The position numbers and the translations under genes are program-made. From Camarhynchus parvulus (Eukaryota > Chordata > Aves > Passeriformes > Thraupidae): a stretch of 64,000 nt of DNA. Location of the stretch: positions 434,001 through 498,000 of the forward strand of contig NC_044577.1 in the NCBI RefSeq assembly GCF_901933205.1, read 5' to 3'. Below the pieces are notes generated by a model. It made no database searches, was not told where the DNA came from, and saw only the letters and a program-made list of their open reading frames with translations. Shown here in pieces: positions 42,619 to 53,032 of the stretch (the first letter of the stretch is position 1; each line of letters begins with the position of its first letter).

Positions 42619-43706
42619 CTAAATGTCAAATTGATATCCAAGTGATGTGAGTGATTGATCAGCCCAAGCTCTTCAGGAATCATATCCCTGACATATCTGG
42701 AAAGTTCTGTGCAGTTTTACAGTAAATACCTGGACTTGGTGATTCTTTTGAGTCCCAGTCAAAGCCCTGTGTACCAGGAACATGACTGGGTCAGCTGTGC
42801 AGACAGTTCCTCGATGCTGGCAATATTTGCTTTATTTGGGTGAACGACATGTTTTTAGTCAGCCAGAGCAGCACAAGATGAACAAACAAACCAGTACAGA
42901 GTGTTTCAGGCACACACAGCAGAGCAGAGCCCAGGCACTGCAGCCTTGAGCCATGGCATCTGTGAGGATCCCTGGTTTTAGTGGCCTCATCCCATGTTCC
43001 TCTCGTGCCCTGAGCTGGAGTTCCAGGAGAAGCTCCTTGGAGCCAGGGGAAAACTCTGCTCACTGTGTCAAGGACTCTGCTTTTGCTGACCTCCTGTAAA
43101 TTAGGATTTGTGTTTTTTACCATAATGGAGGTTTTTACCTGAGTGTTTCTGTTGGAGGTGGATGGGGGAGTCCTGGGAGGGGTTTGCTGTGCTGCAGGGT
43201 CACTTTTCCTCTCTGCAGCAGCACTCTGAGCTTAGCAAAACCAAATTTTCTTTCCACAATCATAATTCCTTACTCTTTCTTTCTTTCTTCCTTCTCCTTT
43301 CTCTTCTCAGAGGGGCTCAAGCAAAATCTTTTTAGGGGTTTTGCATTTTTAGTTTTTTTCTGAAGCTTTTCAACCACCGCTCCTGCTTAGAATTTCTAAA
43401 GGGAAGCAAAAAGCCAACCCCTGTTTCTGCTGCAGACTGGATAACTGGAAATCACCCACAGGAGCTCTTCCAGAGGTGTGAGCACAGTTCCTTCTTTCAC
43501 CTGGTTTGCAGTTCTGAGATGTCCAGTGTGGGATTAGATCCCTTAGTGCTGCCTTTGCTGTTTAACCAGCTCTTAATGTTAATTAAGGTGATGCTGTGGA
43601 ACACCCTAAAAAAGATCTGTACCCTGAGTAGGCATCTCATATTTACAGAGGACATGATTTATTGTCTGGAATTTTAAAATGTGGCTGTTGCATAGACCGG
43701 TCCTGT
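42619..43706. other. Non-coding stretch
   Basis: About 1.1 kb of unique sequence with a pyrimidine-rich run (TTTC/TTCC) at 43271-43306. There is no exon or named repeat. Confidence 0.5.
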
Positions 43707-43910
43707 GAAATCCCAGAGTGGTTTGGGTTGGAAGGGACCTTAAAGCTCATCCCATTCCACCCCCTGCCTTGGGCAGGGACAGCTTCCACTGTCCCAGGGT
43801 GCTCCAAATCCCATCCAGCCTGGCCTTGGACACTTCCAGGGATCCAGGGGCAGCCACAGTTTCCCTGGGAAGCCTGTGCCAGGGCCTCACCACCCAATCC
43901 CATTGGGCAG
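43707..43910 (-). mobile_element. CR1 LINE 3' fragment
   Basis: Antisense CR1: 'gaaatcccagagtggtttgggttggaagggaccttaaagctcatcccattccacccc' through 'ggacacttccagggatccaggggcagccacag' and 'gcctgtgccagggcctcaccaccc'. It is one of the best-preserved copies. Confidence 0.96.
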
Positions 43911-44387
43911 CACGGATCCTGAATTAGCTCCATATTTTTAGGATTTCACACAATCCAAGTCCTATCATTAGAAGAAGCATCTGAATAGATGAAAGATTCT
44001 TATAAAAACATTTCTTTAGGGAACATTGTGTGCAGGAAGATTTTAAAAACCATACCAGGTTGAAGGGATGCCTGGCAGGATGAAACATTTGGGAGCTGCT
44101 GCTGACAAATTATGGAAGGATTATTGGGTACCAAACAGCAAACTACTTCAGTGGCCTAAAACCATTTAACTTTTAAAACTTTTGGTTTTTCAAAATTGTT
44201 TTAAAATGACTTAATTCTTTTTTTAACAAAGTGTAATTTGAGGTGATTGTACGTGTTTTGAATGATTGCATCACAAAGTTTAACCTGTTGAAGAATACAG
44301 GATATGTAAAATATTGATAGGACAAGGGGTTTAAGCTAAAAGAAGATCGATTTAGATCAGATATAAAAAAGAAGAGTTTTTTACTTT
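43911..44387. other. Non-coding stretch
   Basis: AT-rich unique sequence between two CR1 copies on opposite strands. Nothing is recognised. Confidence 0.5.
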
Positions 44388-44570
44388 GAGGGTGGGCAGG
44401 CCCTGGCACAGGGTGCCCAGAGCAGCTGTGGCTGCCCCTGGATCCCTGGAAATGTCCAAGGCCAGGCTGGATGGGGCTTGGAGCCACCTGGGACAGTGGC
44501 AGGTGTCCCTGCCCTGCAATGAGATGAGCTCTAAGGTCCCTTCCAACCCAGTCATTCTGGGATTCCATGC
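44388..44570 (+). mobile_element. CR1 LINE 3' end
   Basis: Sense CR1: 'gagggtgggcaggccctggcacagggtgcccagagcagctgtggctgcccctggatccctgg' to the tail 'aggtcccttccaacccagtcattctgggattccatgc'. Confidence 0.96.
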
Positions 44571-45617
44571 AAACAAGCCGGACAGTGGTTATTCTTGATG
44601 ATGAAAAAGCTGTGGCTGTGGTTGTGCAGAGTGTGAAAATTCTGCTGTAAAATACTAGGAAAAGCTGAAATACAAAGAGGTCATGGAATTGCTTTGAAAT
44701 AAATTTTTTGGTCTCTTTTCTTGAGGTGTCAGTGTGTGCATTAAGCATTCTGTGCAGCTGGGAAAAAATGTTTTGTTTTTAATTTTAGCCCTGCTAATAA
44801 AGTCTTGTCATGTATGTCAATGAAGCAGAAAGAAAATTACTCCAGAGCTAGCTGTAGGTTGTCATTAAAGCTGATTTCCTGCATTAAGCCAAAAACAAGG
44901 CAGGATTTCATTTCTGGACTTCCTAAAGATGTTCGTCACGTTGACAGTTTCCTAAGCCCAAACCCTGAGAGCTATAGAAATTTATCTTGTATATGCAATT
45001 ATTTGCTCTTGTCTGTCACCTTGTCCTGATCTTCACATGTTGATCTCCTGCTGCCCTCTCTATATTTAAAATAATTTGCTTCAGTTTCCAGCTGTTGACT
45101 CTTGCAGGCAGCTGCTTGTAGGGTCCTGCCTGCAGAATCCCTTCCTGAAATAAGAATAAGAAGTGATCTGTTGTTTGGAGAGCACAGCTGAAGGCACATC
45201 CTGCCAGATTCCTGGGCAGCAGTGCCGGGGGGAAAACTCCTGCCACGACTGCATGGTCACTTCTAAACTTCAGGAGGGTTTTGTCTTTGAGTCGTGTTTG
45301 GGGTTTTTTTTTCAGCCAGAACCTGAGGAGGGGTGACAACTGCAGTGCTGTGGGATTAAACTTGGTGTGCTTCACTCTTATGTGGTAATGTGTTTCTGAG
45401 AAATCTCTCCTTGTGTCCTGCTCCACTTCCCTCTCTTGTTTTCACCCTCAGGAGTTAGTTCTGAAATGCTGGAGCTGATGGAATGACTTCTCCTTAGGCT
45501 GCTCCAGCTGCAGCAGCGCAGAGATGCTGAAGGCGTTTTTGAACCAGGCGGAAGGGTTGTGTGGCACTGGAAGGAATTAATTTCAAATCTCTTCTCCATA
45601 GCAGAGTATCACTGTTT
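44571..45617. other. Non-coding stretch, nothing recognised
   Basis: About 1 kb of unique, AT-leaning sequence. There is no splice-bounded frame or RNA gene. Confidence 0.5.
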
Positions 45618-45680
45618 CCTAGAAGCACAGAATCTCCAGAGCTGGCAGGGACCCCAAGGATCATCCAGCCCAAGGGCTGA
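45618..45680 (-). mobile_element. Short CR1 3' fragment
   Basis: 'ctagaagcacagaatctccagagctggcagggaccccaaggatcatccagccc' matches the antisense CR1 end of the 'cagagctggaagggacccacaaggatcat' type. It belongs to the same group as 59588-59798. Confidence 0.85.
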
Positions 45681-46623
45681 GACACAAAGCTGAGCCTGCT
45701 GCAGGGGCAGTGTCCCAGGAGGGGAGTCTGGAGTGCACTGAGCCGAGATGTTGGTGTGCATCTACCCTCCTCTGGTTCTCTCTGCTTGGAGTCTGCTTTC
45801 TCCCAGGGTCCTGGAGGCTGCTGCCAGCTTGGTTTAGGGTTTAGCTCCAGCTAAGCACAAGGCAGAGGTGGATGGAGATGAGCCTTGTGGAGCTGGCAGG
45901 GAGCACACTTCCATCGCTCATCCCGAAGGGAGCTGCTTTCCCTGGGTCACTGTGGGGCACCTGGGATGAGAGGTGAGGGGCTGGGAAATCCAGGCGGTGC
46001 TGGGAGAGGCTTCCAAACACCAGGAGCCAGAGGGCTGTGAGTGATGCACTGATCAGGGCAGCTCTTTGGGAAGCTCAGGTGCAAACATGAACTTGTTCCA
46101 GCAAAGCCAGTTCAGGATCCAGAGGCTTTGGATTGCTGTGCTCGCAGAGCTGAAGGCTGAGGAGCAGAGGTTTGGTGCAAGCCACTGGCAGATCTTGATA
46201 CCACCCCTAATCCACTGAAATCCACTTTTCCACCCCAAGGTGTTCCTTGGATTGATGAGTGACCTCAGAAGTCGTGGATGTTAGAATTTTCTTACCTACA
46301 GTCACGTTTGCCTTGAAATGGTTTATGAGAAAATTAGTACGAAACAATGTCTTCAGTTTGTTTGGTGGTGTTGGCAGGATCTTTGTACATTCTCTTTTGT
46401 CTCCTAATTGTTTGCAGGAACGTCATGGTGTCATTTTCATGAGTTAATTATGGTAGAAGTTTGTTTGCTGTCTTTGTGTGTGGTGAGAGAGCTGTAGCAG
46501 CACAGCACCAGCCTGCTGCTGGTGGCAGGGACCCTCCTGTGGCCCAGCAGCTCTTCCTTCCCCCAAATCCCACTCTTTTCCAGCTAGGAGAACGAGGTGT
46601 TTGTGATCCGTGCTGTGTCTCTT
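45681..46623. other. Non-coding stretch, nothing recognised
   Basis: About 940 bp up to the LTR edge. There is no supported feature. Its last bases, TCTT (46620-46623), match TCTT after the LTR. Confidence 0.5.
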
Positions 46624-47245
46624 TGTGAAAAACGCCAGTCACTTGGTTTTGAAATTTTAAAAGTTTAATAGTAATAAAATTGTTATAAAAATAGTAAAAT
46701 AATTACAGTAATAAAAATTTGGACAAGTAGGATTTAGGACAATATGAGACAATAAGAACAAAGAGTTATGGACAGTCTGGGTACCTTTTCTGGGCAAAAT
46801 AAGCCCGAAAAAGGACCCAGGTTAACAGATGATTAACCCTTAAAAGCAACAGCCTGTTGCATATTCATACACCTCATCCATGATGCATAAATTCCATTCA
46901 AACACAGGATTCTGTCTGGTCAGTGTCAACTTCTTCCTCTTAATCCTGGCGGTGTCTTCAGGGCCAAGCAAGGCAGGAAGAAGTTCATTTCTTCTGATAA
47001 TGGAGCAATAAATTCCCTTTCTCTGAAAGATTCAGGTGTCCTGTGGCTGCTATCTCGCTGTGAGTCCTTTCTTTTAAAAAAGTATCTTACATAGCATCGT
47101 TTCTATTTTAACATTATGTTACAACCTAAAACTATATTTAGCACACTACTAAAAAAATTAATACAGCATTGCTTTCTAACACAAGATGTATAATACTCAT
47201 TTGAATATTTGCAAAAAGCCAGTCATAAAATACGCATTTTTCACG
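46624..47245 (-). mobile_element. Solitary ERV LTR, TguERVL2-like
   Basis: About 620 bp bounded by short inverted ends (TGTGAAAA at 46624; TTTTCACG at 47245, where CACA is expected). On the minus strand it reads like a retroviral LTR, with an ATTAAA signal close to the 3' edge (about 46660). The sequence, including 'gcaacagcctgttgcatattcatacacctcat', matches a passerine LTR I recall as the TguERVL2 type. TCTT flanks both edges (46620-46623 and 47246-47249), a likely target-site copy. No gag, pol or env reading is present nearby, so it is a solo LTR left by recombination. The family name is from memory. Confidence 0.85.
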
Positions 47246-47481
47246 TCTTGAATTTGTAAATCTTTTAGGTAAGTTGGACTGGGATGCACAGAGTATGGCA
47301 GGGTCCTTGCAGTGTGCTCCAGGGTGATCCTGGAGCACATATAATATTCATTTTAATATTTGTGAAAAGCCAATCATAAAATACACATTTTTCACGTCTT
47401 GAATTCGTAAATCTTTTAGGTAAGTTGGACTGGGATGCACAGAGTATGGCAGGGTCCTTGCAGAGTGCTCCAGGGTGATTC
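47191..47481. repeat. 151-bp tandem duplication at the LTR edge
   Basis: Copy 1 (47191-47341) and copy 2 (47342 to about 47481) align almost without gaps. Both contain the last ~55 bp of the LTR, the shared flank 'tcttgaatt', and 'tcttttaggtaagttggactgggatgcacagagtatggcagggtccttgca'. By eye they differ at roughly 8 positions, so the duplication is not recent. It was made after the LTR inserted, since it spans the LTR/flank junction. The minus strand is open through both copies, but only as a by-product. Confidence 0.92.
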
Positions 47482-47956
47482 TGTGATCCCGGCATTATCC
47501 ACACCCGTGGCTGCCCTGTGCAGAGCTTTGTCACAAGGGCTGCAGTTCGGGGCTCTTTCTCAAGGCCCCCTTTTAAAATGGGGGAAAACTTTTTTGTCCC
47601 AGCCCCAAACCAGCCTGGCCCTGCTCTTGAGGAGCTCAGGGGATAGGAAAAGAGGAGGGAAAGTGGAGAGAGAGGGAATAGACTGGGCTTGGCCATGGAA
47701 AGGTCACGCTGCAGGAGTGGGGTGGCCATGGGTTATCCCTCAGCCCTGCCGGGATTGTGCCTTTCTTTACTGGATTTGACACACTAATCTTCCCTGCCGA
47801 GCTGCGGGGAAGTACAGCGAGCTACTAACTACACATTTGTGTCCCAGGATTTATTACAACCTGGGAAAATGCAGAATGTCTTTGGTGGGAGGGGAGGAAG
47901 AGGAGGAATGACGCCTCCCCTGCCTGAGGGGCCCGGTTTGAGCGCGGCCCTGCAGC
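47482..47956. other. Non-coding stretch, GC rising
   Basis: Unique sequence with no recognised repeat. It becomes CpG-richer from 47900 toward the minisatellite. Confidence 0.5.
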
Positions 47957-48304
47957 GCTGAGGGTCGGAGCCATCGGCCAGCTCGGCCCGTGCTGGTTTG
48001 GTGCTCTGAGGGTGGGAGCACATCGGAGAGTTCACCCCGTGCTGGTTTGGTGCTCTGAGGGTCGGAGCACATCGGAGAGGTCACCCCGTGCTGGTTTGGT
48101 GCTCTGAGGGTCGGAGCACATCGGAGAGGTCACCCCGTGCTGGTTTGGTGCTCTGAGGGTCGGAGCTCATCGGAGAGTTCACCCCGTGCTGGTTTGGTGC
48201 TCTGAGGGTCGGAGCTCATCGGAGAGTTCACCCCGTGCTGGTTTGGTGCTCTGAGGGTCGGAGCTCATCGGAGAGTTCACCCCGTGCTGGTTTGGTGCTC
48301 TGAC
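47957..48304. repeat. CpG-rich 49-bp minisatellite
   Basis: Exact 49-bp period with unit starts (GTGCTGGTTTGGTGCTCTGA) at 47990, 48039, 48088, 48137, 48186, 48235 and a partial unit at 48284; a degraded unit precedes 47990. The units fall into blocks: an early one with GGTGGGAGCACATC, two with GAGCACATCGGAGAGGTC, then three with GAGCTCATCGGAGAGTTC, as expected from stepwise duplication. Each unit carries about three CpGs. Frames on the minus strand are a by-product. Confidence 0.96.
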
Positions 48305-48767
48305 AGCGATGAATCACCCGCTCAGCTCCCGATTTGCGTCAATCAAACCACATTTAAGGGCGCCTTTGTTCGCAGTCTGAACGCCAGGCCGGGGCAGCGC
48401 TGCTCCAGCGGCTCCTCTCCGGCAGGCCGGGCTCAGCTCCGGGGACAGAGCCCCTGCTTTAAGGGAGAGGTGGGGACTTGCTGCTCCTTCCCGTCCAGCC
48501 CTCTCCCGCTGGATGCTGGGTGTTGAAATAAATTCATCTTGGAATGCATCTTCTCTTCGAGAGGCTGATCCGTGAGCTCTCGCTGTGGAAGCACGGGGCT
48601 TCTGCCCGAGGTTGCTGTGATGAGTGTTTTTGTGTGAAGGGATGCAGGTTTATCTTTGCATTTCATTGCTTGTGGGTTTCAGTTTCTTGTTTTTTCTTAA
48701 TAAGAATTTCAATAGAATTAAAATTTCTCCAGGAGTGTTTGAACGATGCTCTCAGGCATTGAGTGGG
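48305..48767. other. CpG-rich flank, possible CpG island
   Basis: About 48305-48460 is unique and rich in CpG and GC (for example around 'ggccggggcagcgctgctccagcggctcctctccggcaggccggg'). With the minisatellite it forms a CpG-rich island of about 0.5 kb, which could be a promoter or enhancer. I see no clear first exon beside it. An AATAAA lies near 48528. Confidence 0.35.
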
Positions 48768-48853
48768 ATTCTTGGGGTTGTCCTGTGCAGGGTCAGGCGC
48801 TGGACTGGATGATCCCTGCAGGTGTCTTCCAACTCAATAAATTCTGTGATTGT
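48768..48853 (+). mobile_element. CR1 LINE 3' end
   Basis: Sense CR1 tail: 'cttggggttgtcctgtgcagggtcaggcgctggactggatgatccctgcaggtgtcttccaactcaataaattctgtgattg', ending in the CR1 terminal repeat. Confidence 0.92.
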
Positions 48854-50119
48854 TACAGAATCCTCTTTCTGACCTAGAAACTGTGACTGCCATGGGATCA
48901 TGAGCCAGGCAGAGGCAGTGCTGAAATGCAGCTCCCAGCTCCAGGGGGATTGCAAGCCCCAAAATAAATCCCCTTGGCAAACTCAGCCCTGGGGTGGGAC
49001 ACGACTTGATGTTGCTGCTGCTGCTGTGCAGGAAGGCTTTTGGAGAGGTGCTAAAAACCCCAAAAAGCCAGCCAAACCCCACAAGAGTCTTATCTGCTCT
49101 TCACTTCAAATCTCTGGTACATTAGAGAGGTCTCCAAGCTGGGTACAGAGCTGTTCCTGGGAGCTGGCTGAGGTTTTCTGGGTTCCCTTTGAGCCTGCCT
49201 GCTGAGGGCTGCCTTGGGCAGATGGTGCTTCTCTTGTGGTGTGCAAAGTCCACTGGAAATCCTTCTCCTTTCTTTTCCACTTCTAAGTATCCTCTTTCAC
49301 CTGTAGGTGAGTGTGACCACATTGCCTCCTCTCCTCTTCCCTCCCAGCCTTCAGGGCTGGTAGCTGAGGTCCTGCCCCGCTCCCATGTCCCTGTCCAGGC
49401 ATTCCCTGCTCTCCCTTGTCCTAAACGCACCCCTGACCCAGTTCATTCCCAAACCATTTCTCTGCCTCTTCCTCTCTCCCTGCTTTCAGCCCATTGAAGT
49501 CTCTTCTCCTGCTTCCCGTCCCCCTCTGGCACGAGTCCTTGTGCTCATCAAAACATTGATCTCATGGGCTGTAGCCTTGCCAGCATAATAAGGCCACTGC
49601 TCTTCCAAGCACTTTTTTATCCCCTCCTCTTACAAACACAGGAACAATTTTTATTTTTATTTTCTTCGTTCGGCTTGCTCTCACTATTTTTCAGGCTGAA
49701 ATTAGAGGATTAATTCCTGCTTTCCTGCTGACAGTTGTGAAAACGAGCTAATTTCCAAGTGTCAGGATGCTGATCCTTCTCTCATTCAGTTCCCAAAGAA
49801 GGTAATAAAAGAACTATAAGAATAAATCGCTGTAGCAGATGCAGCACATGGGCATATGGTGGTCTATTAATTCCCCATGTTCCACCCAGCTTTTAAAATA
49901 AATCAATAAACGTTGATAAAACACTAGAGAGCATGCAGGGTTTTTCCTCTCCACCCATCTTTTCCTGCTCTGGACTCTCTGATCGTTAATTTTGGCAGGT
50001 TTTGGACAACCTCAGAGTTTCCCCATGGAAATGAACACTCATGGGCCTGCCTCCCTCCTTCTCCACACTTGTGGATCTTGTTCCCAGATGGTTTTACTCC
50101 TTGGAGGCAGTTCCTGGCA
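48854..50119. other. Non-coding stretch
   Basis: About 1.27 kb of unique sequence. A strong pyrimidine tract ends CCTGTAG at about 49306 and is followed by GTGAGT; it reads as acceptor and donor at once, so it supports no exon. Nothing else is recognised. Confidence 0.5.
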
Positions 50120-50285
50120 CAGGCTGTCCACAGGGCAGAGCTGGAGTCCCCATGCCTGGAGGGATTTAAAAGACAAGTGGATGTGGCGCCTGGGGACATG
50201 ACTTAGTGGTGGCCTTGGCAATGCTGAGGGAACAGTTGGATTTGGTGATCACAGAGGGCTTTTGTTGATTTTATGGTCCTATCAA
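50120..50285 (+). mobile_element. CR1 LINE 3' end, older type
   Basis: Sense CR1: 'ggagggatttaaaagacaagtggatgtggcgcctggggacatgacttagtggtggccttggcaatgctgagggaacagttggatttggtgatcacagagggctttt', the typical end of the 'gacatggtttagtggtggac' type. Confidence 0.9.
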
Positions 50286-50844
50286 ATAGGTCTTTTCTCT
50301 GTTTGGAATTTCGTACTGATCCTTGTCCCTGTTTAAAGGTGTGTCACAGGTGTTTAGGAGCCCCTCAGGGAGCTGCCCTTCCTCAGCCTGCCTGGGGTGG
50401 GAGACAGGAACAGAAAAGCCCTCTGGAGTCAGGTGGATCCCTAGGGCAGAAGTTCCGCTTGGCTTTGTGGGTTTTTAACAAGTTCTCGTTGCTTGATGAA
50501 GCACCTCAGTGGATTTCTAGCATCTTCTGGCTCACCTTGTCATGCAGAACAAGTGGCTGCTTAATGCCCCAGTGTTTCCATGGATCCTTGGCCACCTAAC
50601 TCTGCTTTCCAGGCTCCCCAAGGCTCAGGAGCACAGCCCAGGGCTTTCTGAGGGGAGCTGGGCACCTGCCCAGAGTGCTGCTGCTGCTGCTGCTCCCCTG
50701 CCCAGCAGGTACCGGAGCTCAGCAGTCACAGCTGCAGCACTGGATCCTTGTGGAGCCCCTGCTGGCCTTTGATGTATGAGCAGCTGCATTTGCAATTTGG
50801 GGATGGCTGCAGTGAAGGCTCAGGAGAGAGGGCAGCCTGCACAA
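50286..50844. other. Non-coding stretch with (GCT)6
   Basis: Unique sequence with a short (GCT)6 run at 50677-50694. There is no supported gene. Confidence 0.5.
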
Positions 50845-51075
50845 AAAGACAGGGACACCTTCCACTGTGCCAGGCTGCTCCAAGCCCCAGTGTCCAACCT
50901 GGCCTTGGGCACTGCCAGGGATCCAGGGCCTGTGCCAGGGCCTGCCCAAATTCCTCATTCCCAATATCCCACCCAGCCCTGCCCTCCTCCAGCTTAAGGC
51001 TGTTCCCCCTTGTCCTGTCCCTCTGTGCCCCTGTGAAAATCTCCTTTCCTTGCTGTGGATCCTGAGCAAGCTGAA
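50845..51075 (-). mobile_element. CR1 LINE 3' fragment
   Basis: Antisense CR1 lacking the terminal repeat: 'agggacaccttccactgtgccaggctgctccaagccccagtgtccaacctggccttgggcactgccagggatccaggg' through 'cttgtcctgtccctctgtgcccctgtgaaaatctcc'. Confidence 0.95.
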
Positions 51076-51594
51076 AAGGCAGGAGGGAGAATGCTTTTTC
51101 CATCCTCAGCTAAAGGAAAGCTTTTGGCAGTAGTGCAGTGGAAATTAAAGTTCAATCTTTCTATTAGCTTAAGTGGAAATTGTTAAATACTCCGGGATGC
51201 TGTCATTCTCCAACTTAGGACTACACTTGGAAGTTTTCTGGGGACTGCTTTTTTTTCACCATTTTCTGGGTCCTTGATTTGCTCCTCAACTTTTTTAAGC
51301 TCTTTCACAACAAAAAGTCTTCGTGTTGGGTTTTTCATTATTCTTTCACTCTTCTAAGTGCTGCTTGTGAGCTCCAACCTGTCAATATTAACACAGAATC
51401 CATAGGCCAGGACCTTGTGTTTTATGCTGGTTTAGTGAGTGATGTTCCCTTTTATTTGAGAACTGCAGATGCTTCAAGAAGCCTTTTACCCTTTGGCAGC
51501 AGAGCTGCTGGAGTGGTGGGCAGGCTGGAGCCTGGCTCCTTGCTCTTCCCAGGGATTAGACAGACAAAAACTGGTGAAAAATGGAGTGATAAAA
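51076..51594. other. Non-coding stretch, nothing recognised
   Basis: About 520 bp of unique sequence. There is no supported feature. Confidence 0.5.
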
Positions 51595-51722
51595 CCTCAG
51601 GATATCCTGAGTTGGAGGGAGCCACGAGGATCAGCCATTCCAGCTCCTGGCCCTGCACAGGACACCCCAACAATCCCACCCTGTGCCTGAGGGTGTTTCC
51701 CAAATGCTCCTTGAACTCTGGA
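51595..51722 (-). mobile_element. CR1 LINE 3' fragment
   Basis: Antisense CR1: 'atatcctgagttggagggagccacgaggatcagccattccagctcctggccctgcacaggacaccccaacaatcccaccctgtgcctgagggtgtttcc'. It is of the same type as 48768-48853 and 55800-56008. Confidence 0.93.
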
Positions 51723-52074
51723 TAAGATATGTATGCCTAGAATTTCCAGCTGGGATTTTGAGTTGAAATGAAAATGGTTCATTTCTGAGGATCTGTGCAA
51801 AGGCTCTCTGTCCTTTGGAAATATGAAGTCAGCTTTGACTGACTTGTTCCTGGTACTTCAAAATAGGGGTTTTAATTTGTATTAGATTGTATTAGATTAT
51901 GTGGAGGGGGTTGTTTATTATTATTTTGGTTTAATTAATCCTTTTGCTGGTCTGCAGGCACAGTTGTTTTGCTTCAATCAAAAAGTTATCGCAGAGGCAG
52001 AAATGAGATGAAGAAGCAAGATGGGGAAGGGAAGGCTTCTGACAAGAAAGCTGGAGAGGGAATTTTCTCAAAGC
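51723..52074. other. Non-coding stretch, nothing recognised
   Basis: About 350 bp, AT-rich in the middle. There is no supported feature. Confidence 0.5.
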
Positions 52075-52272
52075 CATGGAGTGCTGGGATGGGGGGGATT
52101 GGTCTTAAGCTGAAGGAAGGCAGGTTTTGATGAGATACTGGGGAGAAATCCTTCCCTGGGAGGGTGGGCAGGCCCTGGCACAGGGTGCCTAGGGAAACTG
52201 GATCCCTGGAAGTGTCCATGAGGCTTGGAGCAGCCTGGGATGGTGGAAGAAGGTGTCCCTTCCACTGGGTGG
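52075..52272 (+). mobile_element. CR1 LINE 3' fragment
   Basis: Sense CR1: 'ttaagctgaaggaaggcaggttttgatgagatactggggagaaatccttccctgggagggtgggcaggccctggcacagggtgcc', then 'ggatccctggaagtgtcc' and 'ggcttggagcagcctgggatggtgg'. Small internal losses are visible. Confidence 0.94.
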
Positions 52273-52597
52273 AACACCAGCTCCACACTGGTTCTGTGTC
52301 TCCTTAAGAGGGAAGATCCCTAAAGTGTGGGTAAACAAGAGCTCCTTGGATCTGTGTGTTTCCAAACTGCAGGTTCAAAGTCCTTTGTGGTGGTTTTTGT
52401 ACAGAGCATCTACTTCTGAGGAGAGATGGTGATTTGGTGTGTGCAGAGTAAAACCCACCAGCTTGTGTTTCTAATGGTGTCCACAGAGTAAAACCAGCTT
52501 TGCCTCGGGTGCTTTTGCTCATGGTTTTTGATGTGTGTTTAGGGAACCTGGCCTGTGGGGCTGTCCCAGGTGGGATCTGGCTCAGCTCCCCCTCTCT
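52273..52597. other. Non-coding stretch, nothing recognised
   Basis: About 325 bp between two sense CR1 copies. There is no supported feature. Confidence 0.5.
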
Positions 52598-53032
52598 GGG
52601 AGCCACACTGGAATCCTGGGGTCACTTCTGATCCCCTCATGACAAGAGGGACACTGAGGGGCTGGAGCGTGTCCAGGGCAGGGAACAGAGCTGGGAAGGG
52701 GATGGAGCCCCAGGAGGGGCTGAGGGAGCTGGGAAAGGGGCTCAGCCTGGAGCAAAGGAGGCTCAGGGGGGCCCCTGTGGCTCTGCGCAGCTCCTGACAG
52801 GAGGGGACAACCAGGAGAGGTCGGTCTGTGCTTCAGGGAACAGGGACTGGAGCAGAGGGAATGGCCTCAGGCTGGGCCAGGGGAGGTTCAGGATATTGGA
52901 AATCAGGAGAAATTTCTTCCCTGGAAGGGTGATCAGGCATTGGACCAGGTTTCCCAGGGCAGTGATGGGGTCACCATGGCTGGGAGTGAGAAGGTGTGTG
53001 GATGTGGCACTCGGGGGCATGGCGTGGGGCCT
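52598..53032 (+). mobile_element. CR1 LINE 3' fragment, about 435 bp
   Basis: Sense CR1 of another type: 'gacactgaggggctggagcgtgtccagggcagggaacagagctgggaaggggatggagcccc', 'gagcaaaggaggctcaggggg', 'ctggagcagagggaatggcctcaggctgggccaggggaggttcaggatattgg', 'gatcaggcattggaccaggtttcccagggcagtgatggggtcaccatggctggg', 'ggatgtggcactcgggggcatgg'. It lacks the final 3' end. Confidence 0.95.

Noticed and set aside
47265..47729. 154-codon minus frame with a repeated peptide
   Set aside because: The peptide repeat is the 151-bp tandem duplication of LTR edge and flank, not a protein repeat.
47829..48084. Minus frames with repeated PQSTKPAR-type peptide
   Set aside because: Translation of the 49-bp minisatellite; the period is not a multiple of 3, so the frame changes every unit.
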